From positions 1,488,001-1,552,000 of the forward strand of contig WFMF01000006.1 of NCBI GenBank assembly GCA_011033025.1: 64,000 nt of DNA, read 5' to 3'. Every line of letters begins with the position of its first letter. Position 1 is the first letter of the stretch. The position numbers and the translations under genes were made by a program. Origin of the DNA: Beroe forskalii. Taxonomy: Eukaryota > Ctenophora > Nuda > Beroida > Beroidae. The notes under the pieces were generated by a model. That model searched no databases, was not told the origin of the DNA, and was given only the letters and a program-made list of their open reading frames with translations. Positions 45,780 through 57,100 of this stretch are shown piece after piece.

Positions 45780-47690
45780 ACCTGAATGACTCCTTGATGG
45801 CGACTCCTTGATCCTGGGAAGACTCCTTGATCCCTGGGAAAGACTCCTTGATCCTGGGAAGACTCCTTCCTTGACTCCTTTGGGAAAGACTCCCTTGATT
45901 CCTTGTATAAGGAAAGACTTCATCTAGGAAAGACTCTGGAAGACTCCTTTACCTGAAAGATCTTTTTGGCCTCTTTGTTCCTGATTGTTCTCCTTCATCT
46001 AGGAGGTCTCCTTGATGTGGGATGCTCTCATTTATAAGATGCACTTCTTGATACTGGAAAGAATCCTTGAACCTGTTAAAGGCTCTATCTTGGGACAGAC
46101 TCATCATCCAGGCTCACTTCTTCATCACCCAGGGTACATTCCTTGATCCTAGGACAAGATCTTAGGAAAAGATCTTGATCCTGCAAAACATGTCCTTGAT
46201 TCTGGAGGGTCTCCTTGTTTCGTGCTTGATCCTGAGAGAGTCCCCTTGTTGGGAGAGTCTCCCTGATCTTGGGATAGTCTCCTGATCCTGAGAGTCTCCT
46301 TGATCCTGAAAGAGTCTCTTTGATCCTGGGAGAGTCTCCTTCACCTTGGGAGAGTCTCCTGATCCTTAAGGAAGACTCTGATCTGAGGAATCTCCCTAAT
46401 CTTAGGGAAGACTCAATGATTCTGAGAGAGTCTCTTAGATCTTTTTGATCCTGAGAGAGTCTCCTTCACCTTGGAGAGTCTTTTCCTGATCCTTGGGAAA
46501 ACTCTGATCCTGAGAGTCTCCCTGATCTTAGGGGAAGACTCAATGATCCTGAGAGTCTCCTTGATCCTGAGAGTCTCCTTGATCCTTAGAGTCTCATTAG
46601 TCCTGAGAGAGTCTCCTTCACCTTGGGGAGGTCTCCTTGATCCTGAAGAGTCTCCTTGATCCTTAGAGTCTGGTTGGAATCCTGAGAGAGTCTCCTTCAC
46701 CTTGGAGAGTCTCCTTGATCCTGAGAGAGTCTCCCTGATCCTACTCTAGAGAAGACTCAAGATCCTGAGAGAGTCCCCTTGACTTGGGAGAGTCTCCTGA
46801 TCTTGGGATAGTCTCCCTGATCCTGAGAGAGTCTCTCCTTGATCCTGAGGTCTCTTTGATCACAGAGAGAGTTCCTTCACCTTGGGAGAGTCTCCTTGAT
46901 CTGAGAGAGTCTCCCTGGTGGGAAGGCGCTATGATCTGAGAGAGTCTCCCTTGATCTTGGGAATACTCAATGATCCTGAGAGAGTCTCCCTGATCTCCTA
47001 GAAGACTCAATGATCCTGTACAGGAGAGTCTCTAGTCCTACTAGAGGCTCAAGATCCTGAGGGGCCCCTTGGGGGCCCCCTGATCAGAGAGTCTCCTTAC
47101 CGGGGAAGTTTTTTTTGACCCAAAAAAGGCCCCCGACCCTGGGAGTTCTTGACCCTGGGGGGCCCCTTCATCTAAAAAAATTTGACCCCTAGAGGCTCTT
47201 CCTTTTAAAAGACCCATCAGGGGGCCCCCTTGGCTTGGGAGCCCCTTTCGGGTTCTGATCTGAGCCTTTGCCCCGAAAACCCGTCGAGAGAGTTTCTTAC
47301 CTGGGGGGACCCCACCCTAGAGAGTCTCCTGCCCTTAAAAAGACCCTGATCCTGAGAGCTCCTTGATCATTGGAGATTTGCCAAAAAGCTCTATCCTGGG
47401 GAATTTTTTCCCCGGAGGGCCAAAAGACCTTTAAATCCCTGACCTTAGGGGGCCCTGACCAGAGAGTCCCCTGATCCTGGAAGACTCTTCTTGAAAAGTC
47501 CTGACCCTGAGAGGTTTTGATCCTGGGGGCCTATCCAGGGTCTATCCGAGGGTTTTATTGATCATTGGGAGTCTCCTTGGTCTTGGGAGAGTCTCCTTGA
47601 TCTTGGGAGAGTTTCCTTGATGCTGAGATGGTCTCCTTGATCTTGGGAGGATTTTCCTTGATGCTGAGTTTCTCTGGTGGTTTGGGAAGA
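45780..47690. repeat. 1.9-kb minisatellite, unit GAGAGTCTCCTTGATCCT
   Basis: Roughly 90 copies of an 18-21-base unit, with variants GGGAAGACTCCTTGATCC at the left and CTTGGGAGAGTCTCCTTG at the right. Unit length varies, so there is no lasting reading frame; frames seen on both strands (SRRLSQ or LILRVS type) come from the repeat. The stretch 47045-47540 is distorted by homopolymer runs such as GGGGCCCC. Confidence 0.9.
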
Positions 47691-48115
47691 CTCTATTTTC
47701 TACCAAAAGAATTCCCTCGATCCAGGATACACTCATGTCTATCCTGGGATGTACTCCTTCATCCCAGGGTGCACTCTGTGACTGACTCCTTCATGCTTGG
47801 AAAGTGCAGGACCCTGAGCCTGGGGGATACCTATACTCCTCTATTCACGGAGCTACTTCGCTGAACAAAGGTACTGTTTATGTCTATAGAAGCTTAGAAG
47901 AATCTACATCTAGATAGGAATCACATAGGAACAATTTTTACTTAAATCACAAAGCAATAGAGTTCACCAGCTCTCCTTATCTTCTTAACTAACTTGAAAA
48001 CTCATCTTCAGGTTGCTCTGTAATCCTGATTCTACCTGAATCCCATTCATAATTAAACTCCACACCTCTGCTAAAAGACAATCGCGCCTCCCCTGAACAT
48101 ATATCAAATTTGGAA
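47691..48115. other. Intergenic between two minisatellites
   Basis: No coding or element signal. Confidence 0.4.
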
Positions 48116-48665
48116 CTTTCACCCCTTGAGTTCAGTGGCTTTCTCCCGACTCAATGCCCACCCTCTCATCAGAAGGTTAAGTGCCTTGTGTCGTCAATTC
48201 CCCTAAATCGGAATGTACTGTGTTTGTATCGTCCTAATTCCCCTCTCATCAGAATGTACTGTGTTTTGTATCGTCCAAATTCCCCTCTCATCAGAATGTG
48301 TCTGTGTTTGTATCGTCTAATTCCCCTCACATCAGAATGTACTGTGTTTGTATCGTCAAATTCCCCTCTCATCAGAATGCACTGTGTTTGTATCGTCAAA
48401 TTCCCCTCATCAGAATGTACTGTGTTTGTATCGTCTAATTCCCCTCTCATCAGGATGCACTGTTGATCGTCTAATTCCCCTCTGTCAAAGAATGCACTGT
48501 GTTTGTATCGTATTATTCCCCCTCTCATCAGAATGCACTGTGTTTGTATCGTCTTATTCCCCCTCTCATCAGAATGGACTGTGTTTGTATCGTCTAATTC
48601 CCCCTCTTATCAGAATGCACTGTGTTTGTATTGTCTAATTCCCAATCTTATCAGAATGCACTGTT
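48116..48665. repeat. ~40-base minisatellite
   Basis: About 13 copies of GTACTGTGTTTGTATCGTCT plus AATTCCCCTCTCATCAGAAT. Substitutions and small deletions break any frame. Both-strand open frames here are artefacts of the repeat. Confidence 0.9.
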
Positions 48666-49653
48666 AGTAACGGCAGCGATTCATCAAAGAACGGCTGTTG
48701 GCTAAAACCTCTTCCACTCCTATAAATGGAATTGCTAATGATCATGTGAGTGTCTTTTGAGGTTAATGTAATCACTCCTTACAACCTACACTTCTCCCCT
48801 TCACCCCTTAGCTAGTATTGTTCCATCGCATTCGCTTTGAATTTCAAGTTTTAAAGGCGCTGAACAAATAGCTAACTAAAACCATCAATTGCTATCCAAA
48901 TTATATTCCAATCACTTTCCAATCACTTTTTGTGGCATCTTTGTCTGAATTTACGGCAATATATTTTCAAAAGGGTCTTCCCAAATGAGCTTTCAATCAA
49001 GAAAAGCATTTTTCGCGAGTAATTATAAACTCTTCGCGCTGCATTTCTCGGCGCGCGTATGTTTCGATTCCTCGATTGATCTTAAAAACGTTTATCTCAG
49101 GTAGGGAGATGGGGGATAAATTGGTTCCTTGAACTTCTCAAATATCCCATGACTACTGAGATCTTCTTCAGGGAACCCTACTCGTGCCTCAGGACTGTGA
49201 TGATGAACCAGGAATTTTAAGTACTCATGCAGTGATCAGTGCGAAACTAAAGCAACTCTTCAGTCTTCAAGGGCACTATCAAACGCGAAATAGGTATAGA
49301 TTAAATAGTCTGGTGAATAATTGTTTTGAGTTTGAAGCTAATGAATGTGATTCTGTCCATCTTCATATTTAATCAGCTTTTCGGGATATGAACCCTAATG
49401 AGCATATTTAAGTACTTCAGTAGGCTGAATGCTCCTTTTAATTTTCAATGGAATGATAAGAGTATTATTCGGAATAAAAGAACCACATTTTGCTGTAATT
49501 TAAAGTTGGCTTTCATGTGTTTTAAGTTTTGTTCTGTTTATGGTTTCCAAATGGGAATTATCGTTTGTGCTTTGAAATATGCACATATACTCTCTTTTCT
49601 CGTGGTTATCTTGAAGGCGTTATAGCGAACATTTGAGCATGTATTATAGAGAT
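48666..49653. other. Intergenic; possible E2F-like sites
   Basis: At 49010-49065 the words TTTCGCG, CTTCGCGC and TTCTCGGCGCG resemble E2F-type sites (TTTSSCGC) on the E2F side of the intergenic region. This is suggestive only. No first E2F exon was identified. Confidence 0.3.
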
Positions 49654-50006
49654 TTCCCGTGTCTGTAACTTTTTACGAATCCCTTATCGGACTTTCACCT
49701 ACTTCCATTTTAGGCTCTTGTCAACAACATCCATTCGGTCTTAGACCGCGGAAAAGCGCGGAACTTAATCAAATCAGCCGTCAAAGATTTGCGGTTTATC
49801 GAAAACCGATGCGATTTGACGCGTAAAACACGTCAAAAATCGCGTCGTTTTATTTACGGCCACCAATCTTTGTCGGCCGATTTGACCATTTTCCGCGCTT
49901 GTCCGCGGCATAGGACCGATTGGATGTTGTTGGCAAGAGTCTAAAAAGTAAGGGAGTGAAAGTCCGATAAGGTGGAAACGGTGGTAAAAAGTTACAAGCA
50001 CGGCAA
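49654..50006. mobile_element. Foldback MITE, ~350 bp, arms >120 bases
   Basis: The left arm TGTAACTTTTTAC, CCTTATCGGACTTTCAC, CTCTTGTCAACAACATCC and CCGCGGAAAAGCGCGGAA is mirrored in order by the right arm (TTCCGCGCTTGTCCGCGG, GGATGTTGTTGGCAAGAG, AGTCCGATAAGG, GTAAAAAGTTACA). The interior keeps AAATC-GTCAAAGATT pairs. Non-coding. Confidence 0.8.
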
Positions 50007-50224
50007 ATTGCCCAAGTTTGGGGATAATATAGAAACCGTATGAAATGTTGGTATTTTGGAAAATGAAACATACTCTGACAACCAGCTGTCTTTCCTGAAT
50101 CAGAATAACCGCACTTCAAGTAGTAAAAAGAATAATATCACAGTGTAATTTGTCCTTGAAGAGGGTGTACTTTTCAAATTACGCGCATCGTAAAATCGGC
50201 CTAGTGCCGCCCCGCGCGAAACTG

Positions 50225-50665
50225 GCCTATAGTGTATTTGTTATTTAGCCTTGCTAAACACGTATATCCCTGTCTGCGTTGCGCCGCGCGCGTACACACA
50301 CCTATGCGGGCTTAGGAATATTTAGCCGTAGGCTGCGCGTGCGCCGCGCGCGCGTGAACACCTGTGACCTGGTTAGTTGCTCTAACCAGATCCCTAGTTT
50401 TACGCGACACCCCTGGTTAGGGGAACCTGGTTAGGTGAACCCGCTTTCAAGGCCCGCATGACGCACTGCACGCATAGGTGTGCGTATGCGGCGCGCGCTG
50501 CACAACAATAAAAATAATAAACTTGCCCTAACCAGGTCCCTGGTTACGCGCACAGAGTGCGCGGCGCGGCAAGCGCTAAACACCCTTGGTTAGGGGAAAT
50601 AATAAACAAAAAACACTAAACAGGGATCGGATATACGTGTTAGCAACCGCTGGCTATAGCGTGCG
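50225..50665. mobile_element. CpG-rich inverted-repeat element
   Basis: CTATAG...TTGCTAAACACGTATATCC near 50225-50270 is mirrored by GGATATACGTGTTAGCAA and CTATAG near 50630-50660. Inside are several CCCTAACCAG and CCCCTGGTTAGGGG palindromes and GCGCCGCGCGCG runs, shared with 44900-45420. No coding capacity. Confidence 0.6.
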
Positions 50666-53600
50666 CTGCAAATATTAACAAACATAAACTTTACAACACT
50701 ACTTTATACAATCAAATTTGAGGATATGTTAAGGCTGCTCCTCCGAGATCCTGAAAAAATGATTCATAGCTTTTTCATAAAGTCATCTTAAAGTTATGAT
50801 TCGAAACTGTCAGTTGATATTAACAAGTGAAACGAGCAATTCATACAGAAATTTATTAGTTATTTGGCTTGAATCATAATTGTTACTTTCAATGAAAGAC
50901 CGCAGTTTTATTAAAAGCAAAGCCTGTGTTAAATAAATTTCATAAAATAGAAGACACTTTGGAAAATTGGCGCTAGGATTATGCATTTTTTGAAAGATTC
51001 CTATCATTTTTTTGGGCTTAAATGACCAAATTACATATTTGTTTGTTCATCCATATAATTGAATAAGGTGTTTGGCAATCAAAAGCTGTCTACTTTGTCA
51101 CATGCACATATGTTATATGCTTTGTCACTGTCAATTACCAGGTTTCACTTGTCAGGCATTGCCTGACCTCCTTCAAAGAAATTTAACATTTGAAATAATG
51201 GGTCTGACGACGTCAGACAAGGTTTTACTTGTCTTACGTTGACAGACCCTCTTGAGAATCAGCCCTTTGCAGCTGGCGTCAGCAGGTCATATATCATACG
51301 ACAAGGTTTCACAACACTCTAATGAGACACAAGCTGATTGTTAAATAGCAAAGTACCTTCAGAACATCATCAATGCTACAATCATAGGCACATATGCACA
51401 TTGAAAAATAAATTCTTCAAGACATCAATCTGCAACTCATTTAGTTTTCATTTCGACTTTGGACTTCAATTTGGCTCCAAGGCCCTACTTGAGAAATATC
51501 AGACTCTTGGACTCTTGGACTCACCAAGTCATCCAGCTGAAATAGAAAAGAACTCACAACCAGCCATCCTAACCACTTGATATCCCAAAATCGTGTTTTT
51601 GAACATATCAGGGGTGAACCTTAAGGTATGGGGTAATCCAGAAATGAGCTTATGCCTTTATGCCTCATTAAGATATAAATATCAAGCAAAAAAAAACTTT
51701 ACTAATTTCCTTGTTCATCTCCATGAATTTTTCCTTGCTAAATTTTATTCATCCATGATCCCACCCACTGTCCCAGGGATGTGATCAAGCTGACAAGGCC
51801 AGCCGCGAGAGCATCCTTTAGCTGCAGTGAAGTGTGTCACCCAAAAGTTGAAACTATCAAAATAATATACTGATTTTAGATTGCCTGAATTATTGGATTA
51901 ATTAAGCCATCAGGGCATCTCTTGCATGCTGAATAAATATTATAGACACCTAGGCCTAGACTAGTATTATTTGATTAAGAAGTCAAGATCTGAGATCACT
52001 AATCCTACCCTCAAGCCTGAAACACCTACTCTTAATCTTGTGTTGTTGTAATTCTCCTACAAACCATCCCCAGATTAATACCAGATTAATCTCAACCCTG
52101 CCTTTACTTAGCAAATCAACAACTTGATAATTCAGTTAATCTGCTAGGCTGAGTCCTTTCAGTACTAATTCTCTCTATCTGTACTCATCTACATAAAATC
52201 CATATTAATAAGAGATCTTAAAATTTGTTCAAAAAGGGTGCCATTGAAAATTATGTTCGAGATTTTACAGTGATATGATTATACTCGATTTATTTATTGA
52301 TGTATTTTTAAATAAAGAAATTCTGTGAGCTATAAATGATAATTAATTGTTTTACTAAAAATTAATTGTTTTACTAAGCTCATAAAAAATCGGCCTTTTT
52401 CTGAACATACATTATACATGAAATAACTACCTCATCACTACCTCATCATTTGGAAAAGATACATACATACCCCAACCTCATCTCATCATTTCAAGATTTA
52501 TGTTGTGTCACTCATTCAATATGAAAGGCTGAAGTGATGTCACTACTGCAATTTAAGTTAGATCATCTGAATCCTATGTTAGGTCCAGCATTGGCCCAAT
52601 TTTACAACAAGTGGTTGATGTCAAAATTTCGCCTCTAAGTGATGAGCTCATCATTTTGTAAACCTACATGAGTATAAGCTAGCCTTAAAAGTAGTGTTCT
52701 TAAACTTCAAATATTATTATACTACCTCATCACTACCTCATCATTTCCAAAACATACATACATACCCAAGTGATGAGCTCATTCTCTCATTTCTATATGG
52801 CCCTTATCTGAGTCAGAGTATGTTCCTATATCATACCCTTGGAGCCACAAAACTAAATCTCCTTTCAGTCTGACCCTTACCATCTATTATTAGCCTTCAT
52901 ATTGCCTTGATAAATAGTCTTGATAGATATTGAAGAGCTATAGGTATTCACATAGGTATTCACAATAAGTTATTGATGAAACAAGGCAATGAATTAGTTG
53001 GTTTTTCATACTGAAATCACGCTTTGATCCAATTACTCAAAGGTTGATGTAACATGAGTTCATTACAATATCAATTTGGTTCTAAAAGTTAAGGTGGACA
53101 TAATCATAATGATATCAATTTTACAGCACTTAAACAGTCTACACTTAAAAAATCAATTTAGAGGCAGAGTCAGATGCAAAATATCAAGAAAATTTTTGCC
53201 TGTGGTGGGCTGATGTGACCAAATAAAATGAATGTTACCAAATTTGTTTAGATTTTTAGAGCAGATTCAGATGCACAAAACCATGAAAATTTTTGCCTGT
53301 GGTGGGCTGTTGTGATCAGATCATGTCACTAAATTGTTCTGGCCCAACTACCTGCAATTTCTAACCCTTGACTATAACCAAGCTCAAAACTGAGGGGATT
53401 TTGATATATGCTACCAAGGAGGTTTTCTTTTTTGTAAGGTAAGCTTATTAAACTGAAAGTACTATAAAAATAGACTCAAGAAGAAGCAGTTCTAAAAGAA
53501 AAGAACTTTATTCATATTGTAATGATTGACATCATTTCGTAATCTTTAATTTGATTTCAACAGGTACCTACCTACTGTATTGTTAATAAGTTTATGTAGT

Positions 53601-54106
53601 AATTAGTATTATTATAATTATTTAATCAAGATAACACATAACATATCAACCTCTTAATGTAGGCATAATATACTTTTTAAAAGTAATCTATTGTCTGTGA
53701 ACACAAATAGATAGTATAAACATGACAAGTCTACTTGTTTGAACACTATTTTCTACAATCAAATTAAAGATCATGAATAATATTCATTGATTATGGTGCT
53801 GAACATCATAACATGTAAAGAGTTCCTCTCTTTTAGAAACATTAAATTAGAATTAATGAGAATAAAAACATTTGATAAATTATTATCCAAAAGTTAGGAA
53901 ATGTGCATAGCTAAATCATAATTTCTTTGAAGCAAGAGAATAATAACAGCAAGTGAGTGATTTGTACCTCTTATTATAATATCGTCATTGCCATTTCTTT
54001 AGCTTAACAAATCCACAGATGAAATGTAGATTGTTTTTTTGCTTCAAAATGATAAAACTTAGTAAATTATTTGAAGGTACAGTTATGTGATGATGTTTTG
54101 TTTCAG
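50666..54106. other. Intergenic or 5' intron of E2F
   Basis: Contains short palindromes CAGGCATTGCCTG and GTCTGACGACGTCAGAC at 51152-51220; a duplicated ACTACCTCATCACTACCTCA segment at about 52428 and 52727; and two ~120-base copies of a repeat with TTTTTGCCTGTGGTGGGCTG at 53150-53340 that matches the array inside the 55.1-kb element. The missing first E2F exon should lie here but could not be recognised. Confidence 0.5.
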
Positions 54107-54170
54107 TGGCTTCTGTTAGTGAAGACTCTCGTTCATCAACATTCAGTAGATGTTCAACTCCTAGTAACAG
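54107..54170 (+). CDS. E2F: E2F exon a, N-terminal Ser/Thr-rich
   Basis: 64 bases after GTTTCAG, encoding [20 protein letters not shown]. Assigned by phase continuity with the next exon; no family motif of its own. Confidence 0.65.
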
Positions 54171-57100
54171 GTAATGTTGAATACGATAAATGAATGGGAT
54201 AAATTGTTTGGAGAATGCTGCTTTAGTATTGCCTCAATGAATGTCTCTGAGCATTTCAGGCACTCAGCAGTAATGGCTTGATTGAATTGCCAGATTCTAT
54301 TGATCATGTGACTCTTATACTTATCATATTGTAAACCTGATTTAAACCACATGGCTCATCTCATCAGACCTTATTTTTCAGCTCGCACCACATGTCAGAT
54401 TTATCAATTCTTGCAAATGCTGCTGCAAGTTCAGAGGACAGCAACAGTCCCAGAACTACACCTCCCTCCACTACTGCTCAGAATTGGAATGGGGTGTCAT
54501 TCTCACAGATGGAAAGGTAGGTAGATAGTCGGCATGGTGTTTGAGGGGCATAATGCTGGTGGTAAGCATTTGTAACTTAACTTATTACTTTTGAATGTGG
54601 TTGAATAGGTTTCATTATAACCCAAAAAATAGTGAAATTTGATTGCAATTTTGAGAATAAACATGTTATGATAATATTATAATGATTTGTAATATATTCC
54701 TCCAACCAACAATCCCACACCTTTATAGATAAGACTTTTGATTGATTTAGGCCAAGCCCAGGATAGGATTTGTGCTACACTGTAACTTTATAAGCAGCTA
54801 TCTATAATGTTTATCTTTTTGAATTCTTTTTGTCCAGGCCCCTGTCAAGATCAGAAAAGAGTCTTGGGTTGCTAACATCGAAATTTGTGGAATTGCTAAA
54901 AAGCAGTCCAGAAGGTGTTTTGGATCTGAATGTTGTAAGTAATTTCATGATTCTTAAGACATTCATAATCGTTTATTAGCTTCTATATTTATTTGATTCG
55001 GTTTGTATAGAATTTTGGATGCATTAAATGAACATTAAACTGACAGGTTGTGTGAACAGCAACTGCTTATGCGATTTGGTGTGTATTTGATAACTTTGAC
55101 CCACCCATATCCAAAAAGCCGCGAACCGGCAAACCTGGTTCGGAGGAAATTTTGAGCCGGAGGAAATTTTTGGAGAAAACGGAGGAAATTCTCGGCGGAA
55201 AGCTAGTAAAGAAAATTTGATTTTCTGTACTGTGTTTTACCCGAATTGTATTCGAATGAATTAAATAAATGAAATTTCATATCATTGCTGTACTAACTAA
55301 CAGTTTTCAGTGTCAGTGATAAGAATTAGGATGTAGGTATAAACTGTCTCAAAAAGATATTCAATGTGGAATGTGCAAAAACGTGCCTGCATGCACACAA
55401 TCTGAATCGGCATTTTCAGAGGCATCATCCATGTGAGCACCTTCCCAGGGAGAACAAATTAGATTGATTCAGATGCGAAAAACCTTGAAAATTTTTTCCT
55501 TGGACAGGCTGTTATTTGATGTCACTAAATTGGTCAGGAATAGTTTCAGAAACAGTTTCAGATGTAAGACTTTCAAAATTTTTGCATGCGGCGGGATATT
55601 GTACTAGTAATCCAATTTTAACTAAAATTGCGGTTACCAAATTCATATTTAATAAAACTTAAAAATTTTCGCCTGTTATGATCAAATTATAATGCTGGAA
55701 TGATCCTAGACAGACTCAGAGGTAAAACAGGTTCCAAATTTTCGCCTGCGGCGGGCTGTTGTGATCAAATTATGTTTCTGAATATTGATCCTAGACAGTC
55801 TCAGAGGTAGACAGGTTCCAAATTTTCACCTGTGGCGGGCTGTAACGACCAAATTATGTTGCTGAATATTGATCCTTGACAGTCTTAGAGGTAAAACCTT
55901 CCAAATTTTCGCCTGCGGCGGGCTGTTGTCATCAAATTATGTTATTTAATTGGCCCAAGCCATAGCGTGAGTCTCAGACATGTAAAACTTTCGAAAATTT
56001 CGCCTGCGTCGAATGACAGTGTCAGTAGGGATTCGAAATTGAAAAGTCTACATGCAATTGACTGAGTGTCCATGATTTTGCAAGTTTATCAAAATAATTG
56101 CTTTTGCTTGATAATAATGATCATTTAAGGAGCCAATTTTGAGGCCTGTTTGCCTCGCTGGCAAAATGGAGTCAATTTCAAAAGCGAAGCAAGTGGACAG
56201 CGAAATAGGCAAAAGTTTTGTGAGTGAAGCGAGTAGGCTGGGTAAAAATTTCTGGTTCGGAGGAAATTTTTTATTTTTTGGATATGGGTTGACCCATGAG
56301 TTCATTGTAGCTATGTAAGTATGAAGCTCTCGAAATCAGATAGTTATTCAAACATTTCATTGATGTTCAATCGTGTGGACTTTTTACATATCCCCCTTTC
56401 TAGGGATATGTGACCCTGGAATTAATTATGCTAGTTTGAGTCAACCACTATGTTGTCATATGAGATAAGTACATCTGTTCAATTCGAAGTCATGGAAATC
56501 TAAATGAATTATAATATCATAAAAAGGAGTGCCTACTTACCTGCTTGCACTGGCCACTGCTAAGCATCTAGATATGTCTACTGCAATCTGCACACATTGG
56601 AAATTAATAATAAACTCGTCATAAAGGAGTTCTGGTATTAATGTTACTCAAATGCCCTGAAATTCGGCTTTTCAATGGCCTGCTCACTGATCCGTTTAAA
56701 TATTAGCAAGATAACGTTTTGCCAACAATGATTATTGTTGGGCATGGTAATTGGTAGTGCGGCTTTGTAACGGTAACAACAAAGTGTTGAATTACAATAC
56801 CTGTTACCCTTAATATACATGGAGTGTGCTATAATGCATGGTGTGTGCTATACACAGTGTGTGTGCTATACAGAGATACAGTATCCACAATATAAGTTTA
56901 AACTACACAGGTTCTCTCAACTTCTCAAGTATATCGTATATTCGTATCGGTTGTTATTAATCGTGTACACTACTATACCAGGGATGTATTTCAAAGTGCT
57001 TGCAAGAAAGCTGGTGGTTTACCTTCCATTTCATACTTCAGGCTTGGTGCCATGCACTGTACAATACGTACTACCAACTCACGACATAATTCAGGAAGTG

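Noticed and set aside
48110-48638. Overlapping frames of ~95-120 codons on both strands
   Set aside because: Translations of the 40-base minisatellite, with different frames taking over after small indels.
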